64,000 nt of DNA from Oasisia sp. SBJ-2009. Lineage: Eukaryota > Annelida > Polychaeta > Sabellida > Siboglinidae. Below are positions 1 through 10,249 of the stretch, in pieces. Position numbers and translations under genes: made by a program. The notes beneath the pieces were generated by a model that searched no databases, was not told where the DNA came from, and saw only the letters and a program-made list of their open reading frames with translations. The first letter of the stretch is position 1, and each line of letters starts with the position of its first letter. The stretch covers positions 29,022,812 to 29,086,811 of the forward strand of contig OZ024867.1 of assembly GCA_964017155.1 (NCBI GenBank). Reading direction: 5' to 3'.

Positions 1-1039
1 TCATAATGTTACTAGAATGTAAATTGCACTTCATTTAGCCAAACCTGTATAAACCAGTTTACAATGTCATTGTTGTGTACATGAAGTATTCAAATTATAA
101 ACAAAACCATAAATATATACTGCTCACAATACTGATACAAATTGCAACTTATTTAGCAAACACAGTGATGATAATGATGTACCCTAGCTAATCAAGGAAC
201 AGACAACCTCGTTTTAAATTAAGCCAAGATGACCATAAACATTAGTATTAAGTATACACCCCCATGCTTGCTCGTAGTAACAGCTGTTGCGTGTAAGACA
301 CGACAAGGCCATGCAAACCTTTTACTTATCAAACTGAACAATTACACACATAATATCATCACTGTTTAATAGTGAACATTTCCTTTTTGATAATTTTGGT
401 AATTAGTATATTCTTATCTACAAAAAAGGGTCTGTTGTGTGACAAACTGCCCCAGGTTGCTTGTTTGTAGGTTTGGTTGTTACTTAGTAGAGGTTTATTT
501 TTATAGATAATAAATAATCCATTTATGAAAAATTACTGATACATGCCTGATGGTATACCTGATATTTCATATAAATATTTTAAGTGGTTAACAATGCTAA
601 ATCAAACATTTCATGTTGATTACAATTAATGTGTACACCACCTACAAAAAAAACATTTGTTCTAACCACATTTCTGATCACTTGACTCCACCAGGAGTGT
701 TGACCCGTATACCGACAAGACAAGATTCTCAAGTTCTCACCGCATTCCATTACTGTATAACATACCTTGGTAGGTAGGCAATCTATGACAACACACCTGT
801 GACTAAGATTTATCTGAAGTTTAGCAACGGCAACGTGCACCAATATTCGCGTGGCCACCAGGTCCAGGCTATAAATAAACACGCTTTACCTGCGCAATCT
901 GCAGATGGTTGCTGCTCTTTGTAGATTGCACAGGTCCAGCTAATGCGTATAAATAAACGACAATAGCTGAAGCCAAGCCAAACATTATACTCAAACCATT
1001 GAAATGTCAACATAATGTTCACACAATAAATTATGTAAT
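1..1039. other. AT-rich stretch without identified gene
   Basis: I see no exon with credible splice sites and no repeat structure here. The open frames on the minus strand at 580-1022 contain no recognisable motif and lie downstream of a Harbinger transposase relic. They may be its decayed continuation, but I could not match them to the transposase catalytic region. Confidence 0.4.
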
Positions 1040-1380
1040 ATACTCGTCGCTAGAAATCGAAGAGTTACAGCAAGGCGCTAAGCAAGTGGTATTGCGTCGC
1101 GCAAGGCTGTGTCTTTGTGGACAATTAACGGCGAAGAAGATAATGAAATTGCTGTGCATCCATCCGGACAAAGTTTGAAAATGTTCTGGGGTCCTCCTCT
1201 TTAATTCCCTTCACCAGAGTATGTAATGTCCCGACCTGCTGGCGCCGCGCAATGCTTAAGCGAACCCACCATCCTTTCCGTTTTTTCAGCTTTTCTTTCT
1301 CTTCTTCGTCATTAATTTGCTGCAGCACAGCCATTGCACCGAGCAAAATTACATGTTCTTCTTCACTGCTGCTGCTTCAA
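1040..1380 (-). pseudogene. PIF/Harbinger (HARBI1-like) transposase, N-terminal fragment
   Basis: Read on the minus strand from about 1346 the translation contains WWVRLSIARRQQ, then EEDPRTFSNFVRMD, then after a frameshift near 1135 VHKDTALRDAIPLA, a stop, and RLAVTLRFLATS. This is the order seen at the N-terminus of Harbinger-type DDE transposases (HARBI1 family): an RRWWVRPW-like start, an FLRMD-like block, then the ERLALTLRFLATG-like helix. The catalytic DDE part is not recognisable downstream. The frameshift and the stop where the family usually has Glu make it a dead copy. Identification is from remembered family motifs, without a database search. Confidence 0.65.
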
Positions 1381-1494
1381 CTGTCAGCCATTCCCGTAAA
1401 GAAGCACGTGTGCGTCTGTAATGGCCTTCACCTTATGACGTCATTTACGCAACTCTCCCCACTCGATTGTTTAGCCACGACTACGTGTGGCATG

Positions 1495-1572
1495 TTCTCG
1501 TCCGAGTGACTCGTACGAGGCACTCGTCGGAGTGACTCGTACGAGTCTCTCGGACGTGTGACACCCCCTTAA
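1495..1572 (-). mobile_element. PIF/Harbinger terminal region with TAA target site
   Basis: The sequence holds two close copies of a palindromic ACTCGTACGAG-containing unit and ends in TGTGACACCCCCT followed by TAA (1570-1572). PIF/Harbinger elements insert at TAA/TTA. The related repeat copy at about 5225-5260 reads CTAAGAAACGC where this site reads TAAGGAACGC, so it looks like an unoccupied version of the same target. The opposite terminus was not found, so the element is truncated. Confidence 0.55.
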
Positions 1573-2180
1573 GGAACGCAAAAATGATACAATCAAGGAA
1601 AGCTACTCCGATTTGCGTCACGTCACGATTGCGCAACACTTAGGGGGGTGGGGTAGATGTTTGGCCCGATTACGTATAACGTAGCACTATTTTACTATTG
1701 CTTTGCAGCATGCAGTAGGTAATTGAATTCACATCATTTAGATATATTACATAAATATATTGATTACATATTAAGGTAACTATGACTCCTTTTGTGTGAT
1801 GTCAACTGGGAAACCGAACTGATTTATCGTTATTTTGTCCAATGTTTTGTATCTGGCATCTTGAAAAATGAACGTATCAACAAGCTATTGCCATAAATAA
1901 TAGTTCTCGTCATTCCTGATTATATGATACTACACATATATACTTAAGTTTGTTGTTATACAGTTACTGTAAACATGGGGAAAGAGAAATGTATACAACT
2001 GGGTCATTAAGGGCATGGATATAAGCGCAATTTTCGGAGTGAGGTACACTGATTTGAGAAGGTTGCCCTCTGGAATATTGTTCGGGAGGGTTTGACGTTT
2101 AATAAAATACACGACTCCCAAAAATAGCACGAGGTGTCCACTACCTCCAAAATGTTTACCCGTGCGCCCCGACTAAAAGT
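1573..2180. repeat. Dispersed repeat family, copy A
   Basis: About 0.6 kb shared with 5231-5765 (copy B) and, for its last 170 bases, with 6305-6475 (copy C). Shared landmarks are the GATACAATCA start, CACGATTGCGCAACACTTAG, the GTGTGATGTCAACTG block, CGGAGTGAGGTACACTGAT, and the GCGCCCCGACTA-like end. On the minus strand all three copies keep an open frame with the peptide PEGN(P/L)L(K/T)SVYLTP. I do not recognise the family. Confidence 0.7.
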
Positions 2181-2365
2181 CCTGTGCGGCGAATGTAGCT
2201 GTGTGTGTATTCGCTTTATTGTACTGAACATATTATCCAATTATGATGGGGACGTGTAAAGATATAACCAATTAAACACCGTTGATAGATCCGTACACTT
2301 CTACATCCTAGACAATGTCCAACTATAATATATGCTGTGTGTTCGTCTATACATTATTTTAGTAA

Positions 2366-2367
<2 letters not shown>

Positions 2368-2445
<78 letters not shown>
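2368..2445. repeat. (GT)n microsatellite
   Basis: An uninterrupted dinucleotide run of about 78 bases. Confidence 0.98.
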
Positions 2446-2449
<4 letters not shown>

Positions 2450-2579
2450 GTTTGTGTGTTACTATTATTAACAAATGCCTACCATCAGGCGATTGCGTAA
2501 CTTTATTTTATTCAAATGCGAATGCCTGTTTATATGACTACTGACATATACCTAAGCTTATCTATATTTTATTGTTAGG

Positions 2580-2581
<2 letters not shown>

Positions 2582-2663
<82 letters not shown>
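2582..2663. repeat. (TA)n microsatellite
   Basis: A pure TA run of about 80 bases, just upstream of the signal-peptide-like exon at 2790. Confidence 0.98.
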
Positions 2664-2666
<3 letters not shown>

Positions 2667-2789
2667 AAGTAAGTACTGATACTGCCATTGGTAAATAGTA
2701 TCATATATATATATGAAAACAATGTGAACAACGCCAACTAAGTTCATTCAAATTTTAATACGTATGTCTCCTGGTAACCCTTCGGGGAT

Positions 2790-2944
2790 ATGGTCAAATG
2801 TGGATGCCGGAAGATAGCGTTGGTTGTATTTGTAGTTTTCTCAATCGACGTTTGTGGTATTGGAAAAAAGCCGCCGCAGCCGACGGATACAATTACAAAC
2901 ACAACAATCCCGTGCACACAACTCAAGACAACCGACAATGCGAG
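2790..2944 (+). CDS. Candidate first coding exon of a secreted protein (signal peptide)
   Basis: From ATG at 2790 the peptide begins MVKCGCRKIALVVFVVFSID, a basic start followed by a hydrophobic core, then a small-residue region (DVCG) that could be a signal-peptidase site. A Thr/Pro-rich segment with one Cys follows. The frame runs to GAG|GTACGT at 2944/2945, a good splice donor. The exon would end in phase 2, whereas the EGF, TSP1 and VWA exons further right all begin in phase 1, so it does not join them directly. It is either the start of a separate gene whose other exons I could not find, or an upstream exon needing a linker exon. No known family recognised. Confidence 0.45.
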
Positions 2945-3019
2945 GTACGTATTTCGCGGTCCTGAAAATAAATCACACACACTATTCGTAGATTGTGTGA
3001 ACAACTAGGTTCAGATATA

Positions 3020-3195
3020 CGCATATTTATATACATACATACGACATATATACATACATACATGCATACATGCATACATACAGACATATATAAATACATA
3101 CAAGCATGCATACACACATATATACACACATGTATATATATATATATATATATATAAATATTCATTCACACATACACACATACTTACATTCATAT
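3020..3195. repeat. Degenerate (ATAC)n / (TA)n microsatellite
   Basis: ACAT, GCAT and ATAC tetranucleotides mixed with TA dinucleotides. Open frames over it are repeat artefacts. Confidence 0.9.
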
Positions 3196-3331
3196 GTAAA
3201 ACAGGTTAAGCGAATTCGTACCTATGCTTTATTCACAGCATTTATTGTTTGTCATAGGATTCACGATTAGTGCCCTTTTTAAACTGACCTTTCGTCACCT
3301 ACCACGTTTTATCCGATAACATGTATATTTA

Positions 3332-3336
<5 letters not shown>

Positions 3337-3425
<89 letters not shown>
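3337..3425. repeat. (TC)n followed by (TA)n microsatellite
   Basis: A TC run of about 42 bases passes directly into a TA run of about 46 bases. Confidence 0.97.
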
Positions 3426-3659
3426 TGATATACATATGGTACTGGGTTCGTCAGGTTGTTCATTTCCTTTAGGCAGCGAATAAATGCAGTTGTGGTGACC
3501 AGCAGCAACAACAAATGGGAGCATGTTATTATACTAAACCAATATTTCCCAATTGCCTATTACCCCATTGTTCAAATGCACCAGTGCCTCCCGTAGTCAT
3601 TTGTGTTCAAAACCTTTGTTAGCCGTTCCTTGCTTACACAAATCAGTTTCTATAAGGAT

Positions 3660-4030
3660 AAGACTCCACCTAATTTTTCCAACTGCGCCCATAGCGTTTC
3701 CAGTGAGATGAAACTACACACATGACAATAAGATGCCAATATCATCATCAGGGGAAGCTTGCTCCCGTAGCCCATATGAAATATCATGCAAAGCTTGATC
3801 AGCCATACCTACTGTGTGTTTCACCCCAAGCTTATTGGCCAGCTTTGCTGCATATTCTAAGCGGATCTATTTGAACATAATTGATCATTAAACCATATAT
3901 AAAGCATGTGGCTGGGGCTGTTGGCGCCAGTGTTGTGTAGAAAGCATTCCAACATTGATAGTAGTTGCTTCCGATCTCTACTTTCTTTATGGATGACGAA
4001 CGGCAACATTGCCATGTCACAATCATCAAC
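3660..4030 (-). pseudogene. Relic of an uncharacterised repetitive coding family
   Basis: Minus-strand translation gives coding-like pieces in different frames: YYQCWNAFYTTLAPTAPAT, then YAAKLANKLGVKHTVGMADQ with ALHDISYG, a stop, and FHLTGNAMGAVGKI. The order ...ADQA... followed by FHL...GxxGK resembles a large multi-copy open reading frame I remember from invertebrate genome annotations, which has no established function that I can name. Frameshifts and stops show it is not intact. The + strand piece at 7880-8400 may come from the same family. Moderate to low certainty, because this rests on memory. Confidence 0.35.
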
Positions 4031-4499
4031 TGAAACTATTGATCACAAATAGGTTGCAAATACACAGTCCTCATCTTTACAAGTAATCTGGCTTTAAGCT
4101 TTTCGCATAAAGAAATGTAGTGTGGTTCAATTGGAGAAGGTATGGCGCTCGAAAATAAAATTCAATACGTTATGATAACAGTGCGAAATTCTTCGTCCTT
4201 GCCGTCACCAAATTGTTATCTTCAACAACCAAAATAGGTTATGCAGACGAGAAGTTACCGTTTTTTAGACATTGTCAAATATAGTGATGTCAGATACCAT
4301 TTAATTGGTAATCATAAGTGTCCGTTTTGTTTTTATTAGATTCGTACTTGTCGGTAAAACACCGTAGACACCAAACTAAGTTAAAATGACTGCTACGCTG
4401 CAAAACATGTCATTCAAACATGATAACATACCTCATGTATTTGAAAACAAGAATTCGTTATATTTAATTTACTTATTAGACGCAACGTATTTATTTATT

Positions 4500-4935
4500 C
4501 AAGTTATTCCTGAGATGATGTTAAAATCTAACGTCAAATCAAAATGAAGTGGAGAAGTATACACTGTATGTTGATTCAAGAACAAGTGATGTTCAAATGT
4601 ATTTTACAATTATGTGGTATAAATTAACCGAGGAATGAATGGGGATACCTTTGACATGTTCACTCATTATATAGCTAGATTATGTAGTAAGGTGACTACG
4701 GTACATTTATATGAAATCGACGACAAAACGGAAATGTTTTTCTACTTATTCTTCAATTGTTTGTTTATCGTTGCCTTAAAAATATATACATTTCTATAAT
4801 ATATTTTTGGTCTTTATTCCTCTAACCATTCCGGATATATTTTGGTACAGATACTAGCTAATTTCATTAAATAAACCATGTATATTTCATAATTAGCCAT
4901 TGTGACTTAACAGTCATTCAGACACCTTCAGGCCT
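4500..4935. repeat. Direct duplication, unit 1
   Basis: About 0.43 kb matching 5930-6335 in the same orientation. Shared blocks include GAATGAATGGGGAT, ACGACAAAACGGAAATG (GACGAAACGGAAGTG in unit 2), TTGCCTTAAAA and CATTGTGACTTAACAG. No coding potential seen. The bases between 3 kb of such units (4031-4499 and 4936-5230) show nothing else. Confidence 0.7.
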
Positions 4936-5230
4936 GAATTGAAGTTTAATTTTCAAGTGCCGTGTTGTGTTGCTTGGCCATACGATGGGAAAGATATCAA
5001 ATATGGGCGAGTAATACCTGTTTGAATTCTTGTTGAAAAAAATGGCTATGACAAGAGTGATACAGATGACTCAGAACAATGTATAAGATGTGATTGAGTA
5101 ACACCTCGATGTGTTTATATTTCGAATAATGCGTGTTATCATAATTTTATATTGCCTTAACAAACATTGCATTAATAACCAGCAGTTGGGTATGCATCAG
5201 GGCTGTCTTTTCTAGTGAATTATTAAACTA

Positions 5231-5765
5231 AGAAACGCGAAATTGATACAATCACTGAAATCCACTACGATTTGCGCACGTCACGATTGCGCAACACTTA
5301 GGGGGTGTGGTACATGATCGGCTTGTGATTGCGTATAATATAACACTATTTTACTACTGCTTTGCACAATCCGGTAGGTACTACTCCTGTTGTGTGATGT
5401 CAACTGTGAAACCAAACAGATTTTTCGATATATTGTCCAATGTTTTGTATCAGGCTTCCTAATAAATAAACATATCAATACGATATTTCCATACATATTA
5501 GTTATCGTCATTCCTGATAATTTGATATTACACTTAAGTTTGTTGTCATACAGTTACTGTGAAAATGTGGAAAGAGAAATATATGCAGCGCGGCCATTAA
5601 GATACCACATAAGCCTGAATGTAAAGGCAATTTCCGGAGTGAGGTACACTGATGTCAGAGGGTTGCCCTCCGGAATGTTATAAAGGAAGATTTGAAGTTT
5701 AGAAAACGACAGGGCAACCAAAGATAGCACGATGTATCCACTTCGACCCCCGTGCCCCCGACTAT
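5231..5765. repeat. Dispersed repeat family, copy B
   Basis: Second copy of the family described at 1573-2180. It carries both the 5' GCGCAACACTTAG block and the 3' CGGAGTGAGGTACACTGAT block. The minus-strand frame reads NIPEGNPLTSVYLTPEIAF. Confidence 0.7.
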
Positions 5766-5929
5766 GCAGGAATAACAGTTGGAGCCTAAAGAATTCAAAC
5801 ATAAACTGAAAAGGTAAACAAACAGCGCGTGCACGTAATTAGCCCGATTACGTAACATGCCTGAGTTGCATATCAGCGCCCCCTGTCGATCCTGTAGAGT
5901 CCCCATTTTACTAGTTATTTCCATTTTGT

Positions 5930-6335
5930 GTCAAAACATTACGTCAATCCAAAATGAGGAGTGACGTATATGTTAGTTCAAAAACATGTGATGTGCTGAT
6001 ACATTTTACAATGTCGTGGTATACAGCAACAGAGAAATGAATGGGGATCATTTCGATATGCTAAACATATATTTTGAATATATATTAAGAGAACTACGGT
6101 ATACGTTACACGATGTCGATGACGAAACGGAAGTGTTTATTTTAACATATTGCTGAATCTGTTGCCTTAAAATGTACATTTCAGTAATATATTTATTGTA
6201 TTTATGCTCCTCTACAATACGAATAGTTTGCCATAAAAACTGGCTTTGTAGCCCTAAACAAACTATGAGAAAAACAAATTGCAATTGTGACTAAACGGCC
6301 ATTCCGGCACCCTACACGTCTGAATTTAAATGCGA
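5930..6335. repeat. Direct duplication, unit 2
   Basis: Second copy of the 4500-4935 unit. It runs directly into the 3' module of the dispersed repeat (copy C), whereas unit 1 does not. Confidence 0.7.
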
Positions 6336-6475
6336 CTTTCGGAGTGAGGTACACTGATTTCAGAGGGTTGCCCTCTGGATTTTTGATCAGGAAGGTTTGA
6401 AGTTTAGAAAACAACATGGCAACCAAAAATAGCACGAGGTGTCCACTTCGACCACCGTGCGCCCCGACTATTTAT
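6305..6475. repeat. Dispersed repeat family, copy C (3' part only)
   Basis: Begins at CGGAGTGAGGTACACTGAT and ends at GCGCCCCGACTA. The minus-strand frame reads NPEGNPLKSVYLTPKVAF, again without a stop. Confidence 0.7.
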
Positions 6476-6763
6476 AAGCTAAAACAACAGTTGTTGTGTT
6501 ATGCCATCGAAAAGTGTGGTATTCGTGTAAATAATGATCCTCGACTTTAAAACACTACAAGTCCATTGATCCTGCAATCAGGTTTGACGGGTGTCAAGTT
6601 TAATATATGGTAACATTAAAAGTCCCCATCATAATTGGATTATGTTTTAAGTTAAGTAACGCTAACAAAAATAGCTACATTTGCCTCAAATGAATGAATA
6701 AGGTAGATGCAACAGTTGTGATATGCCATCGTAAAATGAGGTTTTCTAGTGAAAGGCATTTTT

Positions 6764-6986
6764 CTCCTTAAGTCATTTGTAATAGGTTTTCATTTTACAT
6801 CACACCGTAAAGATAAGATACTGTCCTTGGATATCATTCCCAGACACGAGCTGTATCGTCCATGCTTGAAGCGGTTAGGAGAAAAGTGTATAAATGATGC
6901 TGATATTGTCAAATTAATACAACAAAGGACTAAAGCGGTAAACAAATCCGAAAAAAGTGTCGTAAAGCAATGCAAGCAATACAGGT
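6764..6986 (+). CDS. Unrecognised open frame ending at a splice donor
   Basis: A frame without stops from about 6749 contains PRHELYRPCLKRLGEKCIND and a Lys-rich tail with two further Cys. It ends at CAATACAG|GTAGGA (6986/6987), a plausible donor. The amino-acid mix is not repeat-like. There is no clear acceptor and I recognise no family, so this may be a chance frame or an isolated exon. Its out-phase (2) does not match the in-phase of the next host exon. Confidence 0.25.
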
Positions 6987-7879
6987 AGGATTACAATTAT
7001 ATCTAAACCAAACAATATTCTGGAAGCAAACGCGAGAAAGAGAAAGGAGATGGGTGAAGGAGAACGGCAGACGAGGCATGGGAGACTGTGGACGCAGTGA
7101 GAGAAAGAAAGATAAACATAAACACAAATACAAGCATAAATTGAAACATATATTAGCTATATAATAGATCAACAGTTTTCATTTTTCATATCCAAAATCA
7201 CGAGTAACGTCAAATGAAAGCCTCTACAGGTAAATGGAAGGATCCTGATTATGGATATGAAAAAATAGTAATCCGTAATATTTTAATGTAAATCATGTCC
7301 AGATATATTAATTTCAAGCTTGAATGTCTTATGTACGGGTCACTAAAATGTTGGATGTGGATAATGTATCTATTGATATGAATCAGTGGCGAGCATGCAA
7401 TACATACCGGTTACAAATGTTATGATCGCTTATGATATTTCATTGACACGGTTTATTGACATGACGCGAACATTCTGGTTGTGTGTAATTTTAGTTTAGA
7501 TGGCTTTTGCCAAAGCACATGTCAGTACAAAGTCACGGCAAAGCTGAACATTTGCGATGTTATGTATATCTCAAATTAGCATTTACATGTTCTCTTCAAA
7601 CTAAATGCTGTTTGTTAAGACAAAACGGGTCTTAATGTTGCCAGAATCCGAATGCATTCTTAAATATCAACGGACCATGCTTTGAAAAGATATGTTTGGG
7701 CATGCATTGAATCATTATAGTCTACTAGAAGTCAATGTGTAAAACGCTTTATTTATTTATTCATTCAATTTAATTACTTCACAAATAACAGAGTCACATA
7801 TATCCATATCACACCCATTTTACCATTTGCATACATATATTTATCGTAATATTGTAAACTGGTTGAGGTAAGTCAACAT
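6987..7879. other. No gene identified
   Basis: AT-rich, with a purine-rich patch at 7027-7130. I see no splice-bordered exon, repeat array or transposon end. Confidence 0.4.
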
Positions 7880-8400
7880 GTGGACCTGTCCCAGTTGCTG
7901 GAACATCGTGTTGTCGAGAAGTGTATGGCCTTATTCAACTCCAACGGCACATATAGGAAGAATAAAAAGCAAAATAAGCTATCTCTGCAATATGTAGACT
8001 TGCAAAAAGCCTGCGTCTCCCTCGTCGACATGGGCATGATTTGGAGTAAGGCAACTCCAAGAGCAGAAGACCGGCTGACGCAAGATGACAACACGTACAA
8101 GTGGTCGGACTACTTGCACAAAGTCTCATCCATCATCCTTGCCCGTCATGGCGATGCTGACCGTATTTCCTGCATGGACGATGGTACAACAGTATTGCTG
8201 ATGAATACGTTGGCCCCCACTGCACCAACGTGTCAACCAGCAACCGTCACAGAATTACAGATTTCATCAGTCTGAGGCTGGCACTGTCCTCTTCTCCGCT
8301 TGCGATCACATTTCTCAATGTCACATTGATTCATCAGCTACAATATCGTAGCAATGTGTACGACGCAGCGTACTCGACAAAAGACCACACAAGCTGTTTT
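7880..8400 (+). pseudogene. Relic of an uncharacterised repetitive coding family
   Basis: An open frame encodes VVEKCMALFNSNGTYRKNKK, then LVDMGMIWSKATPRAEDR, then YKWSDYLHKVSSIILARHGD and stops at 8275. A second frame further on reads VYDAAYSTKD. These blocks resemble the N-terminal part of the repetitive invertebrate family proposed for 3660-4030; there the order is a CMALFNSNGTYRKN block, a DMGMIWR block, an IILARH block and a DPYD block. The frame change near 8220 and the loss of everything C-terminal mark it as a fragment. Function unknown. Confidence 0.4.
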
Positions 8401-8511
8401 GTCTATTAACCACACGTACGGTATGCCCACATACAACTATCGCTGGCTACGCGTCTGCACGGTAAATAGCTAATGAGGATGATTTAAACAAACGTTTAGC
8501 AAAACATGCAA

Positions 8512-8602
8512 ACAAATCCACGTTAGTTGCTGGAGGCGCTGATATGCAACTAGGGTGGGACTAGTTGCGTGTTTGCGCCTCTAGCGACTAACGCAGATTT
8601 GT
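8512..8602. repeat. Short inverted repeat (hairpin), MITE-like
   Basis: Two 40-base arms (8512-8551 and 8563-8602) are reverse complements with a few mismatches, separated by 11 bases. Arm ends are ACAAATC and GATTTGT. No target duplication recognised. Confidence 0.8.
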
Positions 8603-8880
8603 GGAAGCCCATTACGTCAAGTACGTTAGCAACGTTCATACGTAATACTTTTTATTGGCAAGTTTGGTTGTATGCACGACACACGAGCTGTGTGGTGAAG
8701 AACGGAGTAATTTGCAACATACTTCCCAATTTGGAATTGCGGTGAGAAAACGGCTTACTACGTTTGAATCGTTACGTTGTTATATCAACACGGCCACGTT
8801 TACGTGTCATATGTTATATTCATAACATAAGATAGGTTTCATATGTAGTTCAAATTCTGTGCCCCAGCCAACACGATATA

Positions 8881-8884
<4 letters not shown>

Positions 8885-8949
<65 letters not shown>
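8885..8949. repeat. (TA)n microsatellite
   Basis: A pure TA run of about 65 bases. Confidence 0.97.
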
Positions 8950-8951
<2 letters not shown>

Positions 8952-9099
8952 AGAAAACGCCTTTTCATAAGACGTTCATTTACACCCAGTATCGCCCTGG
9001 GGGTGAAGACCTCTACGTATCATCTGCACGGGCACTAAACGTCTTATTACTTTTGCACAGGCTTTGCTGAGCGCGAAGATTTAAACGATCTGTATTTAG

Positions 9100-9235
9100 C
9101 CTTTTAAACTGATTTGTTAAACTGATTTGTATTTAGCCTTTTAAAAACTCATTCTACATTTAGCATTTTACAGACTTTAGCATTTTACAGACTTATTTAG
9201 CATTTTACAGACTTATTTAGCATTTTAAAAACTCG
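9100..9235. repeat. Short tandem repeat with TTTAGCATTTTA core
   Basis: Several adjacent copies of a 20- to 21-base unit (TTTAGCATTTTACAGACTTA), preceded by related TTTAGCCTTTTAAACTGA units. They lie upstream of the LINE and may belong to its 5' region or to the target site. Confidence 0.75.
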
Positions 9236-9534
9236 TTTGAAACTACTGATTTAGTTTATTAATAATTTGAAATATCACTTGATTGTGTCTATGTAATATT
9301 TATTTTATAACACATTATTTATTTATTTATTTTTCTCGCTAGATTTATTAGTCTTACATCTGAGAAACTACTGTAATTTTAGAATTAGTGTGATCTTATA
9401 CTCTCATACATTTATTTATTACATGTTATTTATTAAGTTTTGGTGCTGTTGAACCATGCCAAACATTTACATTATTTTAGAACGTCTGGCCACTCTCAAT
9501 CACTAATTATTTTATGATACATTAATTTTATCAC

Positions 9535-9906
9535 TTGAGCAGATTTTGTCAAATGTCACCATTGTTCTCACTGTGTGTTTTATTTTTATCGTGTTCTGCA
9601 GCTTCTAGAAGCCATGACTTCACCTTGTGTAACACACTGGCACAATGGTCGGATGTAATTTCAACACCTTCCAAATACATGACCACACAAGAATCCTTGA
9701 CATACTTACACAGTCTGCCATGCCTTAATCTGTGTTTCAACCGAAAATTACTACCTATACCCCGTTCCAGGCCAACATTTAAATTGGCCTTGATCTTACT
9801 GCTAGCGGGAGATGTTAGTCTTAATCCTGGACCTGTTGTCAGGCATAACATCCGCCTGGCCACCACTAACATTCGTTCAATTCGTGAAAAAACTGCCTCT
9901 CACTGA
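9535..9906 (+). pseudogene. LINE N-terminal segment with 2A-like peptide and start of endonuclease
   Basis: The frame ends with LILLLAGDVSLNPGP (9808-9834 covers GDVSLNPGP), then VVRHNIRLATTNIRSIREK, the start of the AP-endonuclease domain. In viral and LINE 2A-like sequences a D(V/I)ExNPG-P motif causes ribosomal skipping between G and P; here Ser stands in the Glu position. Such 2A-like motifs at the N-terminus are known in several APE-type LINEs of marine invertebrates. The frame is then lost in an A6 run near 9886 and stops at 9906. Moving one base forward there restores the endonuclease frame. Confidence 0.7.
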
Positions 9907-10153
9907 TCTTATAATTTCCAAAACAATAGACATTCTCGCTGTGACTGAGACCTGGCTCAGACCGCATGTCACAGACGCATGTATTGCCGACATCTCCCCT
10001 CCTGGCTATACCTTCCACCATCGACCACGTCCAGTTGGACGAGGCGGAGGTGTCGGTTTCCTTATTTCAAAACTATTTAACGTAACCCTGTACACCAGCC
10101 CGGACTATACCACATTTGAATATATTTGTCTTAACATATCTAATTCGTGCTAA
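9886..10153 (+). pseudogene. LINE AP-type endonuclease, middle part
   Basis: Continues the endonuclease in the +1 frame: LPLTDLIISKTIDILAVTET, WLRP, then SPPGYTFHHRPRPVGRGGGV and a GFLISK segment. ILAVTETWL carries the catalytic Glu of AP endonucleases and the RGGGV block is the conserved glycine-rich turn. The frame ends at a stop at about 10151. A roughly 100-base segment with a near-duplicate of TAACATATCTAATTCG and further frame loss separates it from the GDFN motif at 10250. Confidence 0.75.
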
Positions 10154-10249
10154 CATATCTAATTCGCCCTCCAGGTCATCCAGCTAACTTCTTTGAAGAA
10201 TTCCAGGATATTTTGGAAAATGTTGCAACCATGCACATAATTTTACATT

